Below are positions 38,384 through 48,230 of a DNA stretch of 64,000 nt, piece by piece. Numbering within the stretch: the first letter of the stretch is position 1; each line of letters begins with the position of its first letter. The stretch is from NCBI GenBank assembly GCA_964527735.1, contig CAZGPG010000014.1:1-64000 (forward strand). The letters are read 5' to 3'. Below the pieces are notes generated by a model that saw only the letters and a list, made by a program, of their open reading frames with translations, ran no database searches and was not told the origin of the DNA. A program made the position numbers and the translations under genes. Source of the stretch: JBEBVQ01 sp964527735. GTDB lineage: Bacteria > Bacteroidota > Bacteroidia > Chitinophagales > Chitinophagaceae.

Positions 38384-38680
38384 ATGGAACGCAAGACTCA
38401 CTATGCACCCGTATCCGTGGCTCTGGAACGTCTCCGCGAGCAAGGATACACAATGGACTTCAACCTGGAAGAGAACTGCATCGCATGCGGTGTTCAGAAA
38501 TTCGGGGCCGATGAATTCGAGATCACCGAAGTCTACCGCTATGAAGGCAATACCGATCCTGCAGACGAAGCGACGGTTTATGGTATCCGTTCCTCAAGCG
38601 GGCTGAAAGGAGTGCTGGTTACAGGTTACGGGACTTCCGGCGACACTATGTCTACCGCTATATTGAAGAAGTTAAGGTAA
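38384..38680 (+). CDS. Conserved small protein often labelled phosphoribosylpyrophosphate synthetase
   Basis: 98 residues with no known catalytic motif. The sequence MERKTHYAPVSVALERLREQ, with GYTMDFNL, CIACG and an EITEVYRYEG-DPADEATVYGI block, fits a family widespread in Bacteroidota. The family often carries a phosphoribosylpyrophosphate synthetase label, which its size and lack of a PRPP motif make unlikely to be right. It lies 40 bases after prfC and may be co-transcribed. True function unknown. Confidence 0.75.
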   Translation: MERKTHYAPVSVALERLREQGYTMDFNLEENCIACGVQKFGADEFEITEVYRYEGNTDPADEATVYGIRSSSGLKGVLVTGYGTSGDTMSTAILKKLR

Positions 38681-38739
38681 ATCACCGGTTCCCAACGAAT
38701 TTTAACCTTTCCCCGGCACCGGTTCTCCCCGGTTTTCGC

Positions 38740-38747
38740 TACCTTTG
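38740..38747 (+). promoter_or_regulatory. -7 promoter element (TACCTTTG)
   Basis: Matches TAnnTTTG 18 bases before the SNF2 gene ATG, so the leader would be very short. Confidence 0.45.
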
Positions 38748-38765
38748 ACGCTTGCTTTTTTCTGA

Positions 38766-41700
38766 ATGGCAAAGGGTCATATGGCACTACCACCACTGCT
38801 GAGACATATATATAACTACGGTACGGAAGAAGTGATCCGACGGGGAAAACGGATTTTCCATACCTCCGGCGTCAGCCTGTTGGATATAGACCATCTTCTG
38901 GAACAGATACGTTTCCGTGTCCGGAATGACATGTATCACAACTATTATACGGTAACTATTAATAAATACCTGCATCCGGAAAAATTATCCGTAAGATGTC
39001 AGTGCCCGTATAACCTGGGAGAGATCTGCCGGCATGAAGTAGCCGGCCTGTTCCAGCTGCATGATATGGTGTTGGGCGGGTACTTTAACGATGCGGCTGT
39101 AACATACAACCAGGAGCATACCGTCCTGCGTATCCGCGTTGTCAACGAACACACGCTCCGTATATACACAGGCAACCAGATCATGGAAGAGGCCGTAAAA
39201 AAAGCAGCCCGCCGGGAAGCACAGATACACGTGGCTGAAAATGACCGTATCGAAGCCGAAGTGCCCGATGGCGATCAAACTTATCGGGTAGCGTTGCGGA
39301 GGAACGAAGAAAGGTATTTCAATACCTCCTGCGGCTGCAATGAAGAACAGTACCCGCTGTGCGTTCACAAGGCAACACTTTTTCTTCAGGTCTTGCAGCA
39401 GAGCGGTCCGCAATATTTCCAGACAATGCACAACTGGAATGATCAGAAAAACAAGTTACTGAGCCAATACGGTTACAGCCTGCAGGATGATCTTACAAAC
39501 AAGTTCACTTTTACTTACGAAAACGGCAAGCCATTTCTCCGGATACTGGATTCTTCTATAAAAAAAGTCAACTTCATCGAACCGGCGATTACAGCGCCAC
39601 CTGTTGCTGTGGCAGAAGTGGAGAAAAGACTGGGTATCGTGATAGATACAACTGTCCCCTGGTATCCGTTTGTACAGGTAATGCTGGTTTCCGGCGACAG
39701 TGAGAACGGACTGGACCGGTTTTCGGGAAAAGTGGCCCGGCTGGAGTTACGTCAATACCTCAATCCCGGTACATATGCCGCATCCGATCGCTCTCTGTTG
39801 CCGGTCATCCGTAAGTTTATTCCCGAAGAAATATTGAAATACCTGCGGCGCAACCTTCCTTTCGGCGAATTCCTTGACGATTATCAGCAAGTACTGAAGG
39901 AAGAACCGGCGGAGGACGTCCGGCAGCTGGTATGGGAGTATCTGCAGCCCCGTTACGCAAAGCTGCTGGAGCAATATGCCGCGCATTCGCTTATATTCCT
40001 GCATGCCCATGGCAAGCCGCTCAGCTCTAAAGGACTGCAGCCCGTAAAGTTCAATCCTGTGCCGGTATCCGCCCGTCTTTTTGCAGACCGCCGGGGCACA
40101 GATTACCGCGTGTCGCTCGAATGGTATATTGACAACAGCTATGTCCCCTGGCATGAAGTGCGCATGCTGAATGCGGGCCTGCTGTTATACGGGGATACGC
40201 TGCATGTGGTTGCAGACAGCTCACTGGCAGGTCTGGCGGAAACCTTCTTCCCACACGGCAGTATAGAGACAGATACCAGCGACTGGCCTGCATTCCTTCA
40301 GGAAAAGCTAATGCAATGGAGGCATACGCTCCCGGTACATTTTGCAGATGAAATGGTGGTGCACGCAGGCGATATCCGTCCGGAATACCGGGTATACCTG
40401 AAAGAAAGAGAGATGATGCTCATCCTGCAGCCGGTATTCGCATACGAAGGCACAGAGGTATTTACTGATACCATGGGCGACGTGATCCTGCCCGGCGAAA
40501 ACGGAGTCATAAAAGTCATCCGGCGCAACGAAGCAGCAGAAACGCAGCTTAAGCAACTGCTTCATCATATACACCGCGATATACGCTATAATGAAGATGG
40601 CGGCTTCTACCACCTTCATGCAAACCGGGTGCTGGCAGAAAATTGGTTTTTCCGGTTCCTGGATATTATGAAGGAGCAGCACGTATCCCTTTTCGGCTTT
40701 GAAGACCTGAAACAATTACGGATCAATACGCACAAGCCGGATACGCGGATACAGGTGAGCAGCGGTATTGACTGGTTTGACGCGGCTGTGGAAATCACAT
40801 TTGGCGACCAGATCGTAACCATTGCAGAAGTAAAAAAAGCACTTGCACGGAAAGAAAATTTTGTACAGCTGGGCGACGGCACACTCGGCCTGCTGCCGGA
40901 AGAATGGTTGAAAAAATATGCATTGCTGGTAAAGATGGGCGCCGCCGGTGATGGCAGGCTCCGGTTGAAAAAATTCCACTTCAGCATACTCGACGGCCTG
41001 CTGGCAGACGTAGACGAAACAGCGCTCCTCGCCGAGCTGGAAGAAAAAAAGGAACGCCTTTCGGAGATTATCAGTAACGACTATTCGAGCGTACCTCCTC
41101 CGGACACATTACAGGCAGAGCTGAGACCTTACCAGATAAGCGGTTTCCAGTGGCTGCTGTTTTTACAGGAAGCCGGATGGGGTGGTATACTGGCCGATGA
41201 TATGGGGTTGGGTAAAACCGTCCAGACGCTCGCTTTCCTGCTGCATTACAAAGAACAGAACCCGGATGCCCGTTTTCTGGTGGTATGCCCCACTACCCTC
41301 ATGTACAACTGGGAAAACGAGATCCGGAAGTTCAGCCCGCATCTGTCGCATGTGATACACCACGGGCCGAAACGCCGGCTGGTCGGTGATCTGTTCACCG
41401 CGTACGACATCACGATCACCACCTATGGTACGATGCGGAGCGATATTAAAATGTTCCGGCAGTTTGAATTCGACTATGTCATTCTCGATGAATCGCAGGC
41501 AATCAAAAATCCCCAGTCGCAGGTAGCCAAAGCTTCACTGCTGCTGCTGGCAAAAAACCGGATTGCCCTGAGCGGAACCCCGCTGCAAAACAATACATTT
41601 GACCTGTATGCCCAGATGAACTTCCTGAACCCCGGCCTGCTCGGAAGCCGGGAGTTTTTCATGAACCAGTTCGCCACGCCGATCGATAAATTCCAGGAAG

Positions 41701-42509
41701 CCGATGTAAAGCAGCAGTTGCGCAAGCTGATCTACCCTTTCCTGCTGCGCCGCACCAAGGAACAGGTAGCCAAAGACCTGCCCGAAAAAACGGAAACGCT
41801 GCTTTATTGCGAAATGGGCGCCGAACAGCGCAAGATCTACGATGCTTACCGCAACAGCTACAAAAACCTCCTCCTTGGCATGATCGACGACCAGGGTATG
41901 GAACGTTCGCGGATGCACGTCCTTCAGGGGCTTACCAAACTGCGCCAGATATGCGACTCACCCGCCATCCTGAATGAGGCGGAAGTATTTGAAAATCATT
42001 CTGTAAAAGCAGATCAGCTGATGGCAGAATTGACGGAACATGTGGGGAATCATAAAGCCCTGATCTTCTCTCAGTTTCTCGGTATGCTCGCTATCATCCG
42101 GGCAAGACTCGAAGAAAACAATATTCCCTATGCCTATTTTGACGGCAGCACATCTTCTGCCGACCGGGAACGTGCCATCCGGACATTCCAGGAACAGGAT
42201 GAATGCCGGGTTTTCCTTATTTCCCTGAAAGCGGGCGGTATTGGCCTTAACCTCACCGCCGCCGACTACGTATATATCGTGGATCCCTGGTGGAATCCTG
42301 CAGTAGAACAACAGGCCATAGACCGGACCCACCGTATCGGCCAGACACGTAATATCTTTGCCTACCGGCTCATCTGTAAAGACACCATAGAGGAGAAAAT
42401 GCTGCTACTACAGGAACGTAAACGGACGCTGGCAAAGGAATTGATATCAGACGACAATGCCTTTATCAAACGTCTTACAAGGGATGATATCGCCTATCTG
42501 CTTAGCTGA
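38766..42509 (+). CDS. SNF2-family helicase with two SWIM zinc motifs
   Basis: A 1247-residue Swi2/Snf2 ATPase of the RapA/HepA-like bacterial group. Near residue 79 is CQCPYNLGEICRH and near 188 CGCNEEQYPLCVH, both CxCx7CxH and so both SWIM-type; most relatives have one clear SWIM. The ATPase starts after residue 770: motif I DDMGLGKTVQTLAFLL, motif II ILDESQAIKN, motif III ALSGTPLQNN, motif V SLKAGGIGLNLTAADYV, motif VI QAIDRTHRIGQTRNIFAYRL. Expected to translocate on double-stranded DNA and remodel protein-DNA complexes, possibly displacing RNA polymerase. It is monocistronic with its own terminator. Confidence 0.93.
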   Translation: MAKGHMALPPLLRHIYNYGTEEVIRRGKRIFHTSGVSLLDIDHLLEQIRFRVRNDMYHNYYTVTINKYLHPEKLSVRCQCPYNLGEICRHEVAGLFQLHDMVLGGYFNDAAVTYNQEHTVLRIRVVNEHTLRIYTGNQIMEEAVKKAARREAQIHVAENDRIEAEVPDGDQTYRVALRRNEERYFNTSCGCNEEQYPLCVHKATLFLQVLQQSGPQYFQTMHNWNDQKNKLLSQYGYSLQDDLTNKFTFTYENGKPFLRILDSSIKKVNFIEPAITAPPVAVAEVEKRLGIVIDTTVPWYPFVQVMLVSGDSENGLDRFSGKVARLELRQYLNPGTYAASDRSLLPVIRKFIPEEILKYLRRNLPFGEFLDDYQQVLKEEPAEDVRQLVWEYLQPRYAKLLEQYAAHSLIFLHAHGKPLSSKGLQPVKFNPVPVSARLFADRRGTDYRVSLEWYIDNSYVPWHEVRMLNAGLLLYGDTLHVVADSSLAGLAETFFPHGSIETDTSDWPAFLQEKLMQWRHTLPVHFADEMVVHAGDIRPEYRVYLKEREMMLILQPVFAYEGTEVFTDTMGDVILPGENGVIKVIRRNEAAETQLKQLLHHIHRDIRYNEDGGFYHLHANRVLAENWFFRFLDIMKEQHVSLFGFEDLKQLRINTHKPDTRIQVSSGIDWFDAAVEITFGDQIVTIAEVKKALARKENFVQLGDGTLGLLPEEWLKKYALLVKMGAAGDGRLRLKKFHFSILDGLLADVDETALLAELEEKKERLSEIISNDYSSVPPPDTLQAELRPYQISGFQWLLFLQEAGWGGILADDMGLGKTVQTLAFLLHYKEQNPDARFLVVCPTTLMYNWENEIRKFSPHLSHVIHHGPKRRLVGDLFTAYDITITTYGTMRSDIKMFRQFEFDYVILDESQAIKNPQSQVAKASLLLLAKNRIALSGTPLQNNTFDLYAQMNFLNPGLLGSREFFMNQFATPIDKFQEADVKQQLRKLIYPFLLRRTKEQVAKDLPEKTETLLYCEMGAEQRKIYDAYRNSYKNLLLGMIDDQGMERSRMHVLQGLTKLRQICDSPAILNEAEVFENHSVKADQLMAELTEHVGNHKALIFSQFLGMLAIIRARLEENNIPYAYFDGSTSSADRERAIRTFQEQDECRVFLISLKAGGIGLNLTAADYVYIVDPWWNPAVEQQAIDRTHRIGQTRNIFAYRLICKDTIEEKMLLLQERKRTLAKELISDDNAFIKRLTRDDIAYLLS

Positions 42510-42529
42510 TAAAGAAATGTAACGGCATT

Positions 42530-42557
42530 AAAAAAGCCGGCTGCGAAAGCCGGCCTT
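42530..42557. terminator. GCCGGC hairpin between convergent genes
   Basis: GCCGGC-loop-GCCGGC (42536-42554) with an A-run on the left (a U-run on the minus strand) and CTTTG on the right. It probably serves both the SNF2 gene and the DUF4249 gene. Confidence 0.65.
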
Positions 42558-42669
42558 TGTGCCTTTGAAAGGCTCCCAATCGAAATATGTAAACAGCAAT
42601 GCTGCGGGTGATCTATATATAAAACGCCGCTTTAAAAAAATACCCCTATCCGTCCTCCAAGAAAAAAAA

Positions 42670-43743
42670 TCAGCGGGTATCGTACCACCGGTCGAAGAGA
42701 TATTGAAACTCCAGCCGGTAAACACCACCGACAATGCCCAGCCCTCCTTCTACATATCCCGTCACTTTTACCGGATGCAGCAAGGTATTATAAGCGGAGG
42801 AAGGCTCAAACAATTCATAGCCCTTGAGATAGGTAAAGTAGTCCTCCGACACAGATTTCACCTGCAGGATGACAGGACCTTTCGGTCCGTCCTGCGATAC
42901 GAACAGGCTCTTATCCAGGTAGACCTGCGTTGTGTACACCCGTCCGTTAATGGTCTTGTCGCTGAGCAGAATCCTTTTACTGGCGCTCTGCGCCGTGCCC
43001 AGCCTGAGGTTTTCCGTCCGGTCGTCGTCGGTATAAATATAAATCCGTCCGTAATTGCCGGGCCAGGTGGTGTCCCACGAAACCTCCGGCAGCGTGCCTT
43101 TCCGCAGAAGGCTATCGTATAGCGACTCATGCTCGGATACCTTATAACGTGCGTCGAGATAGGTGAAACTCCCGTCTATTTCCACATATTCCTTTACTCC
43201 CTCAATCACATAGAAATGCTCACGTTCGCCATCGTCCCGGATCTCTATCCGGACGCGCAGCAGGCTAATGCCGTTCACCCAGACAGAAGCGGTGTCAACT
43301 ACAGAAGCACTGAAAGCAGGAGGAATATATACCTTACAGACAGCCGGCTGAAGCTTTTGATGGGTGACGGTAAGGGTATACAACTGATCGGGAAGTATTT
43401 TGCTGGGACAGCTATAGGGCAAAGTGTGCAGCAACGTCACCCAGGCATCGTATGAGGGCGTAAGGTATTCTATATAACCCGGATTCCGGGTAAGTCTCAT
43501 CCGGAATTGAGCAGGTGGCGTATATTTCATTGAAGAGCTTGCCGCTATCGGGATGCTCTGGCCGGCCCGGATACGTACCGTATCATTGGCGATCAGCTCT
43601 CCCAGTAGCACAATCATCTGCTGTGGTTCGATATCCGGTAGTTTCAATGGTTTGGTGCATCCGCCGGTACCGAGACAGAACAACAGCAATACCGTCTGCC
43701 AGCATTGCTTTCCTGCACATAATATATCGCTGACCTGTAGCAT
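42670..43743 (-). CDS. DUF4249 lipoprotein accompanying a TonB receptor
   Basis: 357 residues. A hydrophobic N-terminus (TVLLLFCLGTGGCTKPLKLP) ends with a cysteine at a lipobox-like position, so it is probably an outer-membrane lipoprotein. Family features of DUF4249 are visible: an early VVLLGELIANDTVRIRAGQS-like segment, YTLTVTHQKLQPA, and a late VILQVKSVSEDYFTYLKGYE block. Such proteins are encoded next to TonB-dependent receptors, as here: its ATG follows the receptor stop with no gap (TGAATG). It probably works with that receptor in substrate capture; the substrate is unknown. Confidence 0.85.
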   Translation of the reverse strand: MLQVSDILCAGKQCWQTVLLLFCLGTGGCTKPLKLPDIEPQQMIVLLGELIANDTVRIRAGQSIPIAASSSMKYTPPAQFRMRLTRNPGYIEYLTPSYDAWVTLLHTLPYSCPSKILPDQLYTLTVTHQKLQPAVCKVYIPPAFSASVVDTASVWVNGISLLRVRIEIRDDGEREHFYVIEGVKEYVEIDGSFTYLDARYKVSEHESLYDSLLRKGTLPEVSWDTTWPGNYGRIYIYTDDDRTENLRLGTAQSASKRILLSDKTINGRVYTTQVYLDKSLFVSQDGPKGPVILQVKSVSEDYFTYLKGYELFEPSSAYNTLLHPVKVTGYVEGGLGIVGGVYRLEFQYLFDRWYDTR

Positions 43744-46317
43744 TCAGAAACTGAGCCTGTATGTAATATAAGGAATAAGTTGTAAAACACTTAATTGCTC
43801 AAGCTTAAATGATCCGTCACTCTCGTTATGCCGCAGGGTAACAAACATAACATTGGGGCGTCCGTACACATTGAAAGCGCCGAACGACCATGTGCGGACG
43901 GAATGCTCATTCCTTTTCTTTGTAAAATCAAACCCTATATCAAGGCGGTGAATGGCCGGCAGCCGGTAAGCATTCCAATCGGCATAGTTATACGTATAAT
44001 CTGCAGAAGTGACCGAAGGCTGGATGATCATGAGGTTGTTGTCGAGATCCGGATATATCTGATCCGGCAAGGTAAATGCCTCACCGCTCATATATGTCCA
44101 GTTCACACCCATATTGGCATTTTCAGCCAGCTTGCAGGTCGTGGCAATCTTAAGATTGTGCCGGCGGTCGTACCTGTACGGGAAAGCTGCGCCGTCGTTC
44201 AATTGATCAAACTGCCGCCAGCTCCACGAAAGCGCATAAGTCAGCGATGTACGTACCGGTCCGAACCATTTTTCTCCTGCCAGCTCCAGGCCATAGCTCC
44301 ATCCCTGACCCTGCATAATTTTATCCTGCCAGCGCGGAGAATGATCGAAAATGTTTTTGCCGGTGGTATACACGATCACACCATTTGTATACTTGTAATA
44401 CACCTCCGCACTGTAATGAGCTCCCCGGTATCTCCCGCTGTAACCTAAAGTACTGATCCAGCCTCTTTCCGGCGTTATCTTCTCTGTGCTCGGCACCCAG
44501 AAATCAGCGGGTAGCCCGTAAGAATTATTGCTGATCAGGTGAAGGAACTGAACCATATGTGATACTGAGCCATAGAACAGATGATTGCCGGCAGGCCGGT
44601 ATGAGGCATACAGCCGCGGCTGGAAGCCGGCATAATTGAACTGCGCACTGACCCAGTTTGCCCAATGAATGCCCGGGCGTATCAACAGCTTATCATCTAT
44701 CTTCACTTCATCTTCGGCGTATACCATGATCTCATTCGACGAAAATTCATTGCTGACGGGATTTACCGGCAGGGGAATACGGGCGTTAACCCGTACCAGC
44801 TTTGTGGGCTCAAACAAAGAATAAGAATAGCTGCCCCCGACCTCTATCTTATGGTTGTACTGCGGGAACCATTGCGCCTGGAGACGCAGGGCGCTTTCGT
44901 TGATCCGTGAAGCGCCTGTGTAGGTACCTTCATTGCTGATACCGTTGCTGTCTATTACTTGCGCGCGGTCTTTCAGCTCATACTCAAAATGACTGTAGGT
45001 ATATGTAGTATTGAGAAATATTTTGGGTGTGATCACCGTTGTCCATTTGGCCGAAGCAATCGTATTGCCCCACCGGGTGCGCAGGGAGCTCTCGTCTCCT
45101 TCCGAATACCGCACCTGGTCGCGTCCGGTATAATAGCTGATATAGACACGGTTATTCTTGTTGATGATCCAGTTGCCTTTGGCATTTACATCATAAAAAT
45201 GAATGCCGATCTGATTGGTAAATGGCAGGATCAGCCCGTCTACCCAGGTACGCCTGCCGGATACCATAAACGAAGCCTTGTCTTTGACGATCGGCCCTTC
45301 GAGGTTCAACGTGCTTTTTACCAGCCCCATGGTAAATTGTCCGCCGATACGCTCCATATCTCCGTCCCGTGTATTTACATCTACTACAGAAGACAAGCGC
45401 CCGCCGTAGCGGGCCGGGAATGCGCCTTTATAGAAGTCGGCAGATTTTATAGCCTCTGTGTTGTAGACGGACGTCAGCCCAAAAAGATGATCCACATAAT
45501 AAAGCGGTACACCATCGAGCAGGTACAAATTCTGGCCCGGATCACCGCCCCGTACGATCAGGCTGCTGGTCCCGTCAATGCCTGCCTGTACGCCGGGCGA
45601 AGCCTGCTGCAGCGTACGCAGTACTTCGGTCTCTCCCAGCAATGCTTGCTGCCGGTATATATCCGCCGGCGTTATCTGCAGGTAATCCCCTTCTTCTATG
45701 GGGCGAGAGCGCTCCGATACTATGTTCACTTCCTGAAGGGTATTGGCCGGCTGTAATAAGATATTCCATTGCTTTTTCTCCTGGCAGGCCACCTGTATCG
45801 TGTCTGTCTTATAACCAATATACGATATGTAAGCCGTATAGTTGCCACGCGGTACCGTCAGGCTGAAAAAACCGTAATTATTGGTTACTGCTCCAACCTT
45901 TAATGCGGGAATAAATACATTGACGCCGATCAGTATTTCCCGGCTGCTCTGATCACGGATATAACCGCTGATCGTACATCCGTCTTTTCTCCACCCGGCG
46001 GCAGGTACGATCAGGATTCTTTGCCGGCGCTCGGCAAGGGTTACTTTGTACCCGGCGAGCAGCACCGACAACACCTCGCCGATCGTCTGTTCCGTTCCGC
46101 TGAGCCGGATAATATCGGTCGTATTCAGGAAAGATGCGCTGAAAGAAAGAGTAACCCCTGTACGGGTACGGATATCATCAAAGAATGCATCAAGACGCCC
46201 TACCTTAAAAGAAGGCTGATAGGGTGTCTCCAACAACTTAGTCCCCTGCGCCCCGGCAAGCAGGGGCATGAGCATAAAAAGCAGGTATAACCATATTGTA
46301 GCCAGGGAAAACTTCAT
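43744..46317 (-). CDS. TonB-dependent outer-membrane receptor with STN domain
   Basis: 857 residues with a signal peptide (MKFSLATIWLYLLFMLMPLL). An STN (secretin/TonB N-terminal) domain at 35-105 links the receptor to anti-sigma signalling. A carboxypeptidase regulatory-like domain (CTISGYIRDQSSREILIGVN) follows, then the plug (residues 200-330, GETEVLRTLQQASPGVQAGI, SLIVRGGDPGQNLYLLDGV) and the beta-barrel to a terminal aromatic residue. This is the transducer subtype whose STN region contacts FecR in the next gene upstream (1-base stop/start overlap). It imports a siderophore, glycan or similar ligand; which one cannot be read. Confidence 0.92.
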   Translation of the reverse strand: MKFSLATIWLYLLFMLMPLLAGAQGTKLLETPYQPSFKVGRLDAFFDDIRTRTGVTLSFSASFLNTTDIIRLSGTEQTIGEVLSVLLAGYKVTLAERRQRILIVPAAGWRKDGCTISGYIRDQSSREILIGVNVFIPALKVGAVTNNYGFFSLTVPRGNYTAYISYIGYKTDTIQVACQEKKQWNILLQPANTLQEVNIVSERSRPIEEGDYLQITPADIYRQQALLGETEVLRTLQQASPGVQAGIDGTSSLIVRGGDPGQNLYLLDGVPLYYVDHLFGLTSVYNTEAIKSADFYKGAFPARYGGRLSSVVDVNTRDGDMERIGGQFTMGLVKSTLNLEGPIVKDKASFMVSGRRTWVDGLILPFTNQIGIHFYDVNAKGNWIINKNNRVYISYYTGRDQVRYSEGDESSLRTRWGNTIASAKWTTVITPKIFLNTTYTYSHFEYELKDRAQVIDSNGISNEGTYTGASRINESALRLQAQWFPQYNHKIEVGGSYSYSLFEPTKLVRVNARIPLPVNPVSNEFSSNEIMVYAEDEVKIDDKLLIRPGIHWANWVSAQFNYAGFQPRLYASYRPAGNHLFYGSVSHMVQFLHLISNNSYGLPADFWVPSTEKITPERGWISTLGYSGRYRGAHYSAEVYYKYTNGVIVYTTGKNIFDHSPRWQDKIMQGQGWSYGLELAGEKWFGPVRTSLTYALSWSWRQFDQLNDGAAFPYRYDRRHNLKIATTCKLAENANMGVNWTYMSGEAFTLPDQIYPDLDNNLMIIQPSVTSADYTYNYADWNAYRLPAIHRLDIGFDFTKKRNEHSVRTWSFGAFNVYGRPNVMFVTLRHNESDGSFKLEQLSVLQLIPYITYRLSF

Positions 46318-47300
46318 CAGTCGGCAGTGCGAACGGTATATCCATCATTTCCTTTGGACCATTCGCAATGCGTGATCAGGCAGAGGTCTGTAAGCATTTC
46401 CTCCAGGTCCTGATCTTTAAAACTGATATCAATAAGCTGCGACCTTTGGGCGGCAGGCATAGCAGGATCAAACTTTATAGTCGTATGACCCATGTCCCCC
46501 AGTTCTTTGATTACATTACGGAATGGTTCTTCGCGAAAACTCAGTTTACCCGTTTTCCAGTAAAGATAACTATCTGAGGAAACAATATCCGTAGAAATCA
46601 CACCTTTTTTCAGCCGGCCCTGCTTTCCCGGGGTCAGCACTATTGAGTTTTTGAAGGGGGTACGGACATCCGACAATTGAACTTTCCCGGATGCTACCGT
46701 AACAAGTGCCTCATCATTGCCACACGCAACATTAAAAGATGTGCCCAGTACTTTTACAATTGCGTCGCCGGCATCTACAAGGAATGGCCGTTCTGCATCT
46801 GGGGTTATTTCAAAAAAGGCTTCTCCGCGCAAGGATACATGTCTTTCTGCTCCGCTAAACACTCTCGGATAACGTATAGTCGCTCCCTCCCGCAAAGTAA
46901 CCCGCGACTGGTCGGGCAGCACAAGCGACCGGTTTTGTGCGACAGCCAGAATTTCCACCACGTCTTCGGGCCGGTCAAAGAAACGGTACAGGAAGAGTCC
47001 CGCTATTAAAAAAGCAGCGGCAATACCCATCTTCAGCCAGGAAGGAATGCCCATACGGACGGTCTTCACCGGCTCTTCACTGATACCCGTGGCAGCTGCA
47101 ACTTTTGCCCAGGCTGCAGTCGTATCGAATGCAGGCATGTCAAAAACAGCATCTGTTTCTTTCCATAGCGCCCGCACACGTTCAAAAGCAGCACGATTCG
47201 CAGCATCGGCGACCAGCCATTCTTCAAAACGCTGCTGCTGCTCGCCAGAGAGCGTTCCGGTAAGCGCTTTGGCAAAAAGTATATCAATATCGTGCTCCAT
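46317..47300 (-). CDS. FecR-family anti-sigma factor
   Basis: 327 residues. A cytoplasmic anti-sigma part (residues 1-80: LTGTLSGEQQQRFEEWLVAD) precedes one membrane span (LKMGIAAAFLIAGLFLYRFF). The periplasmic FecR domain follows (LVLPDQSRVTLREGATIRYP, FFEITPDAERPFLV, VKVLGTSFNVAC) with the C-terminal DUF4974 (GKLSFREEPFRNVIKELGD). It holds the sigma factor until the STN domain of the receptor signals ligand binding. The order sigma-FecR-receptor-DUF4249 is the usual one. Confidence 0.94.
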   Translation of the reverse strand: MEHDIDILFAKALTGTLSGEQQQRFEEWLVADAANRAAFERVRALWKETDAVFDMPAFDTTAAWAKVAAATGISEEPVKTVRMGIPSWLKMGIAAAFLIAGLFLYRFFDRPEDVVEILAVAQNRSLVLPDQSRVTLREGATIRYPRVFSGAERHVSLRGEAFFEITPDAERPFLVDAGDAIVKVLGTSFNVACGNDEALVTVASGKVQLSDVRTPFKNSIVLTPGKQGRLKKGVISTDIVSSDSYLYWKTGKLSFREEPFRNVIKELGDMGHTTIKFDPAMPAAQRSQLIDISFKDQDLEEMLTDLCLITHCEWSKGNDGYTVRTAD

Positions 47301-47353
47301 ACAATTACTCTTTATAAAAACGTATCTCTATAAAAATACCCCTATCCTTCTTT

Positions 47354-47436
47354 AATTTGAAAATTTGAAAATGTGCTGATTTGAAAATGATCCATATTAT
47401 GTAAACTTACCTTCCCCATTTTCAAATTTTCAAATT
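47354..47436. repeat. AATTTGAAAAT word-repeat palindrome
   Basis: AATTTGAAAATTTGAAAATG at 47354-47373 is mirrored by CATTTTCAAATTTTCAAATT at 47417-47436. A further TTTTCAAA at 47443-47450 contains the stop codon of the sigma gene. Confidence 0.75.
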
Positions 47437-47445
47437 CACAAATTT

Positions 47446-48018
47446 TCAAATATAAATAGCATTAAAATTGCATAGTATATCAAACAATATCCCGCCTGAA
47501 AACAAAGTCGTCAAGTCCCTGAATATCCGCAAAGCCTTCCCCATTTGATTCTCCACTGTTTTTACCGATATATCGAGCGTGGTTGCCGCCTGCTTGTAGC
47601 TGAGCCCCTGTAGCTTCACAAGCAGGAATACCTCCCTGCATTTGGGAGGCAACAGATCAAGCGCCCGGACAATTTTTTGCTGCCGTTCATTTAATTCTTC
47701 CTGCTTTTCGCGTAAAGAATACCAGGGAACAGGGGGCGGTTCAGGGGTCTGCTCGGGATAATACACCTGCTGCACTTTTTGTTTCCGCAGGAGGGAAATA
47801 CAGTTATTCCGTACAGCAGTAGCCAGGTAGAAGCGAATGTTTGGAGACCCCAGCATCTCCTGCTTCTGTTCCCATATTTTGATAAACGTATCCTGCACAA
47901 CGTCCTCGGCCAGCTGCTCATCCTGCGTATAGCTGAAGGCATACCGGCACAATTTCCCGTATTCATCCCGGAATAGCGACCGGAACAGGTTTTCTGCTAC
48001 TTTTATAGTTCCCGCCAT
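47446..48018 (-). CDS. ECF RNA polymerase sigma-70 factor
   Basis: 190 residues. Region 2 is LFRDEYGKLCRYAFSYTQ and DEQLAEDVVQDTFIKIWEQ; region 4 is LPPKCREVFLLVKLQGLSYK with the HTH AATTLDISVKTVENQMGKAL. No region 3, so it is an extracytoplasmic-function sigma of the FecI/Bacteroidota type. It should drive transcription of the receptor operon when released by the neighbouring FecR. The TGA stop lies in a TTTGAAAA repeat, so the last residues may derive from repeat insertion. Confidence 0.93.
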   Translation of the reverse strand: MAGTIKVAENLFRSLFRDEYGKLCRYAFSYTQDEQLAEDVVQDTFIKIWEQKQEMLGSPNIRFYLATAVRNNCISLLRKQKVQQVYYPEQTPEPPPVPWYSLREKQEELNERQQKIVRALDLLPPKCREVFLLVKLQGLSYKQAATTLDISVKTVENQMGKALRIFRDLTTLFSGGILFDILCNFNAIYI

Positions 48019-48230
48019 GAAATTATGGCTACAAAGAAAACTTTTATTTAGGTAACCAACACATATAAAATACGTTAAATAAAATAATGTACCGGGTAAA
48101 TCACATTGCTGAAACGGTTTACCGGGAAACGTTTATTTTTAGAATCGGAAACAGGAAATGTGTTTAATGTGAAAATGTGACAAATGTGAAGTATCCGGAA
48201 AGACGACACATCAGAAATAGCTCATGAAGG

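Noticed and set aside
38384..38680. Taking the common label phosphoribosylpyrophosphate synthetase at face value
   Set aside because: The protein is 98 residues and has no PRPP-binding loop or kinase fold; the name is probably a propagated error.
42559..43122. Plus-strand frame opposite the DUF4249 gene
   Set aside because: Runs against a well-supported lipoprotein gene in an operon and lacks any family signature.
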